From assembly GCA_011090425.1 (NCBI GenBank), contig PHGD01000001.1, positions 1 through 64,000 of the forward strand: DNA of 64,000 nt. Reading direction: 5' to 3'. The stretch is from Nitrospira sp. LK70 (lineage in GTDB: Bacteria > Nitrospirota > Nitrospiria > Nitrospirales > Nitrospiraceae). Shown one piece after another: positions 62,906-64,000 of this stretch. Numbering within the stretch: position 1 is the first letter of the stretch; each line of letters opens with the position of its first letter. Below the pieces are notes generated by a model that saw only the letters and a list, made by a program, of their open reading frames with translations, made no database searches and was not told where the DNA came from. Made by a program: the position numbers and the translations under genes.

Positions 62906-63580
62906 CTAGCTTCCAAGACCCGTAAGATGAAGAGCCCTTTTGGCCAGAGCTTCAATAGACTTTTGAGGCTCCACGTAGTTCATACGGCAATAGCATGCAT
63001 AGGTGACGTAGACATCTTGTAAGCAGTATTCAGCGATTTCCTTCCATTTACCGCTCGCCCACATTTTTCTCACGTGTTCACCGGAGCCAGATTTTGCTTC
63101 CACTTCCAATACTCTGGCAAGCACATCCAACTTCACAGCTCCCCGGAAATCCCAGTTTGTCCATACTGCCATTGTGTCAAAAACTGATCGTGTCTGGAAT
63201 TTGGCAAGATTGATTTCTACGGTTGGCTTCACTTGATGAATAATCGATCGCTTTTTGATGAAGGGGAGGTCGAAGTTAAGACCGTTATGCGTAATCACCT
63301 GATCAGGCCGGTGCTTTCCCATGAAGTCCCAAAATGCTTCTAGAATTGCCTTCTCGTTTTCTCCATACCAAGCAATTGGGTTTAACGAAGTGGAATCATC
63401 CTTTAGGCTCAGTACCCCAATAAACACAATCCGGCTGAAAGTTCCGTCAAAGAAGGACTTTTGATAGCTCTTCTCAAAGTTTGGAAAGTCAGATTCTACC
63501 TCGGCTATATCCAGCCCAACCAAGGCCGCCCATTCGTTGATGGGCGCTGCATCCGTTTCAATATCTAAGACAACCTTCAT
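62906..63580 (-). CDS. PolB-type 3'-5' exonuclease (DEDD)
   Basis: A 224-residue RNase H-fold exonuclease. It starts MKVVLDIETDAAPINEWAAL (D-x-E, motif I), with DQVITHNGLNFDLPFI (N and D, motif II) and IAEYCLQDVYVTYACYC (C-terminal Asp, motif III). It has no polymerase part. It follows a reverse transcriptase gene by 11 bases on the same strand, so it is likely the effector or processing partner of that gene. ATG 63580 is used; a TTG at 63601 would overlap the RT gene. Confidence 0.85.
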   Translation of the reverse strand: MKVVLDIETDAAPINEWAALVGLDIAEVESDFPNFEKSYQKSFFDGTFSRIVFIGVLSLKDDSTSLNPIAWYGENEKAILEAFWDFMGKHRPDQVITHNGLNFDLPFIKKRSIIHQVKPTVEINLAKFQTRSVFDTMAVWTNWDFRGAVKLDVLARVLEVEAKSGSGEHVRKMWASGKWKEIAEYCLQDVYVTYACYCRMNYVEPQKSIEALAKRALHLTGLGS

Positions 63581-63591
63581 GGAGCCTTTGA

Positions 63592-64000
63592 TTACATCCA
63601 AGAGATCCGTTCAAAATCTCGCATAAGCTTGCCCCCTCGTAGCGGGTTGACTTTCCGAATGTATTCAATCTTTCCTCTCAGTCGTAGCTTTGCGGTCTTC
63701 ACATCACAGTCAAACTGTGATGCCCCACCATTTTTCAGACAATTATGAATGATTGCTCTCACCTCTCGATAGCGGGACTTTGGCACATCCAGCTTATCTC
63801 CTCTGAGCACATACCCCGTCACCATCTTTTGGTCATGCTCACGAAGCAGTTGGTTCTTTGACGGTTTCGTGCTGACTTTGAACCCTTCCTCCTTAATGAT
63901 TGTTTCCAGTAAGCGCTTTAACCCTACGATGCGCTTCGATCCAGAAATGGTTAAGTCATCTCCATAGACAGTCACCTCAAGATTATGAGCTTCACAGAGA
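63592..64000 (-). CDS. Retron-like reverse transcriptase, 5' end outside window
   Basis: The frame is open to the window edge. It begins LCEAHNLEVTVYGDDLTISG, and the YGDD box with the following LTISG is the catalytic motif of reverse transcriptases, in the retron-type context Y-x-DD-L-T-x-S. The rest (VTGYVLRGDKLDVPKSRYREVRAIIHN, LRGKIEYIRKVNPLRGGKL) follows the C-terminal pattern of retron RTs. The annotated length is the last ~135 residues of about 300-400. A retron ncRNA would lie to the right, beyond the window. YGDD instead of YADD is a small departure. Confidence 0.82.
   Translation of the reverse strand, partial: LCEAHNLEVTVYGDDLTISGSKRIVGLKRLLETIIKEEGFKVSTKPSKNQLLREHDQKMVTGYVLRGDKLDVPKSRYREVRAIIHNCLKNGGASQFDCDVKTAKLRLRGKIEYIRKVNPLRGGKLMRDFERISWM

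Overview
The window looks like a chromosome segment of a Nitrospira-like bacterium (phylum Nitrospirota). This is an inference from gene content, the fairly high GC core, and two copies of a dispersed terminally inverted repeat of a kind I associate with Nitrospira genomes; no rRNA or marker gene settles it.

Layout. 1-13.1 kb is mostly ordinary core: pxpB-pxpA with a possible decayed third subunit, a Tat-exported amine oxidase, a bactofilin, a DUF423 membrane protein, a dienelactone-hydrolase-like protein, a Gfo/Idh/MocA oxidoreductase, ComM, a WYL regulator and secreted hypotheticals. 13.1-17.8 kb is a graveyard of toxin-antitoxin and nucleotidyltransferase modules mixed with Cas3-like fragments. 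17.8-26.7 kb is a complete type I-C CRISPR-Cas locus (cas5-cas8-cas7-cas3-cas4-cas1-cas2) with a leader and 13 identical 37-bp repeats. 26.7-28.7 kb holds more decayed defence and nucleotidyltransferase pieces, two copies of a ~138-bp repeat and an intact DUF4258/DUF2283 pair. 28.7-39.5 kb returns to core: a lipoprotein, a Uma2 protein, ClpB, membrane proteins and a GlrK-QseG-GlrR-like sigma-54 signalling operon.

From tRNA-Thr(UGU) at 39.85 kb to at least 62 kb lies an integrative mobilizable element: tyrosine integrase, excisionase, a PIN toxin-antitoxin pair, small island genes (one split by an IS1111-type insertion sequence), mobC and a relaxase. Next comes a five-gene, same-strand cassette (48.1-62.0 kb): a 1705-aa helicase with DUF1998 and a C-terminal nuclease-like domain, an SNF2 helicase, a 1261-aa Eco57I-type adenine methylase, a 5'-nucleotidase-like HAD protein and a TM0106-type RecB/DEDD nuclease. 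The helicase-SNF2-methylase core resembles class 1 DISARM, but with what looks like a fused DrmA-DrmB and without the PLD nuclease DrmC. This is the best candidate for an undescribed system. The right edge cuts a retron-like reverse transcriptase followed by a 3'-5' exonuclease, a second possible defence unit.

The window therefore carries at least three defence layers (type I-C CRISPR, the DISARM-like cassette, RT plus exonuclease) and many broken toxin modules, which suggests repeated gain and decay at two hot spots.
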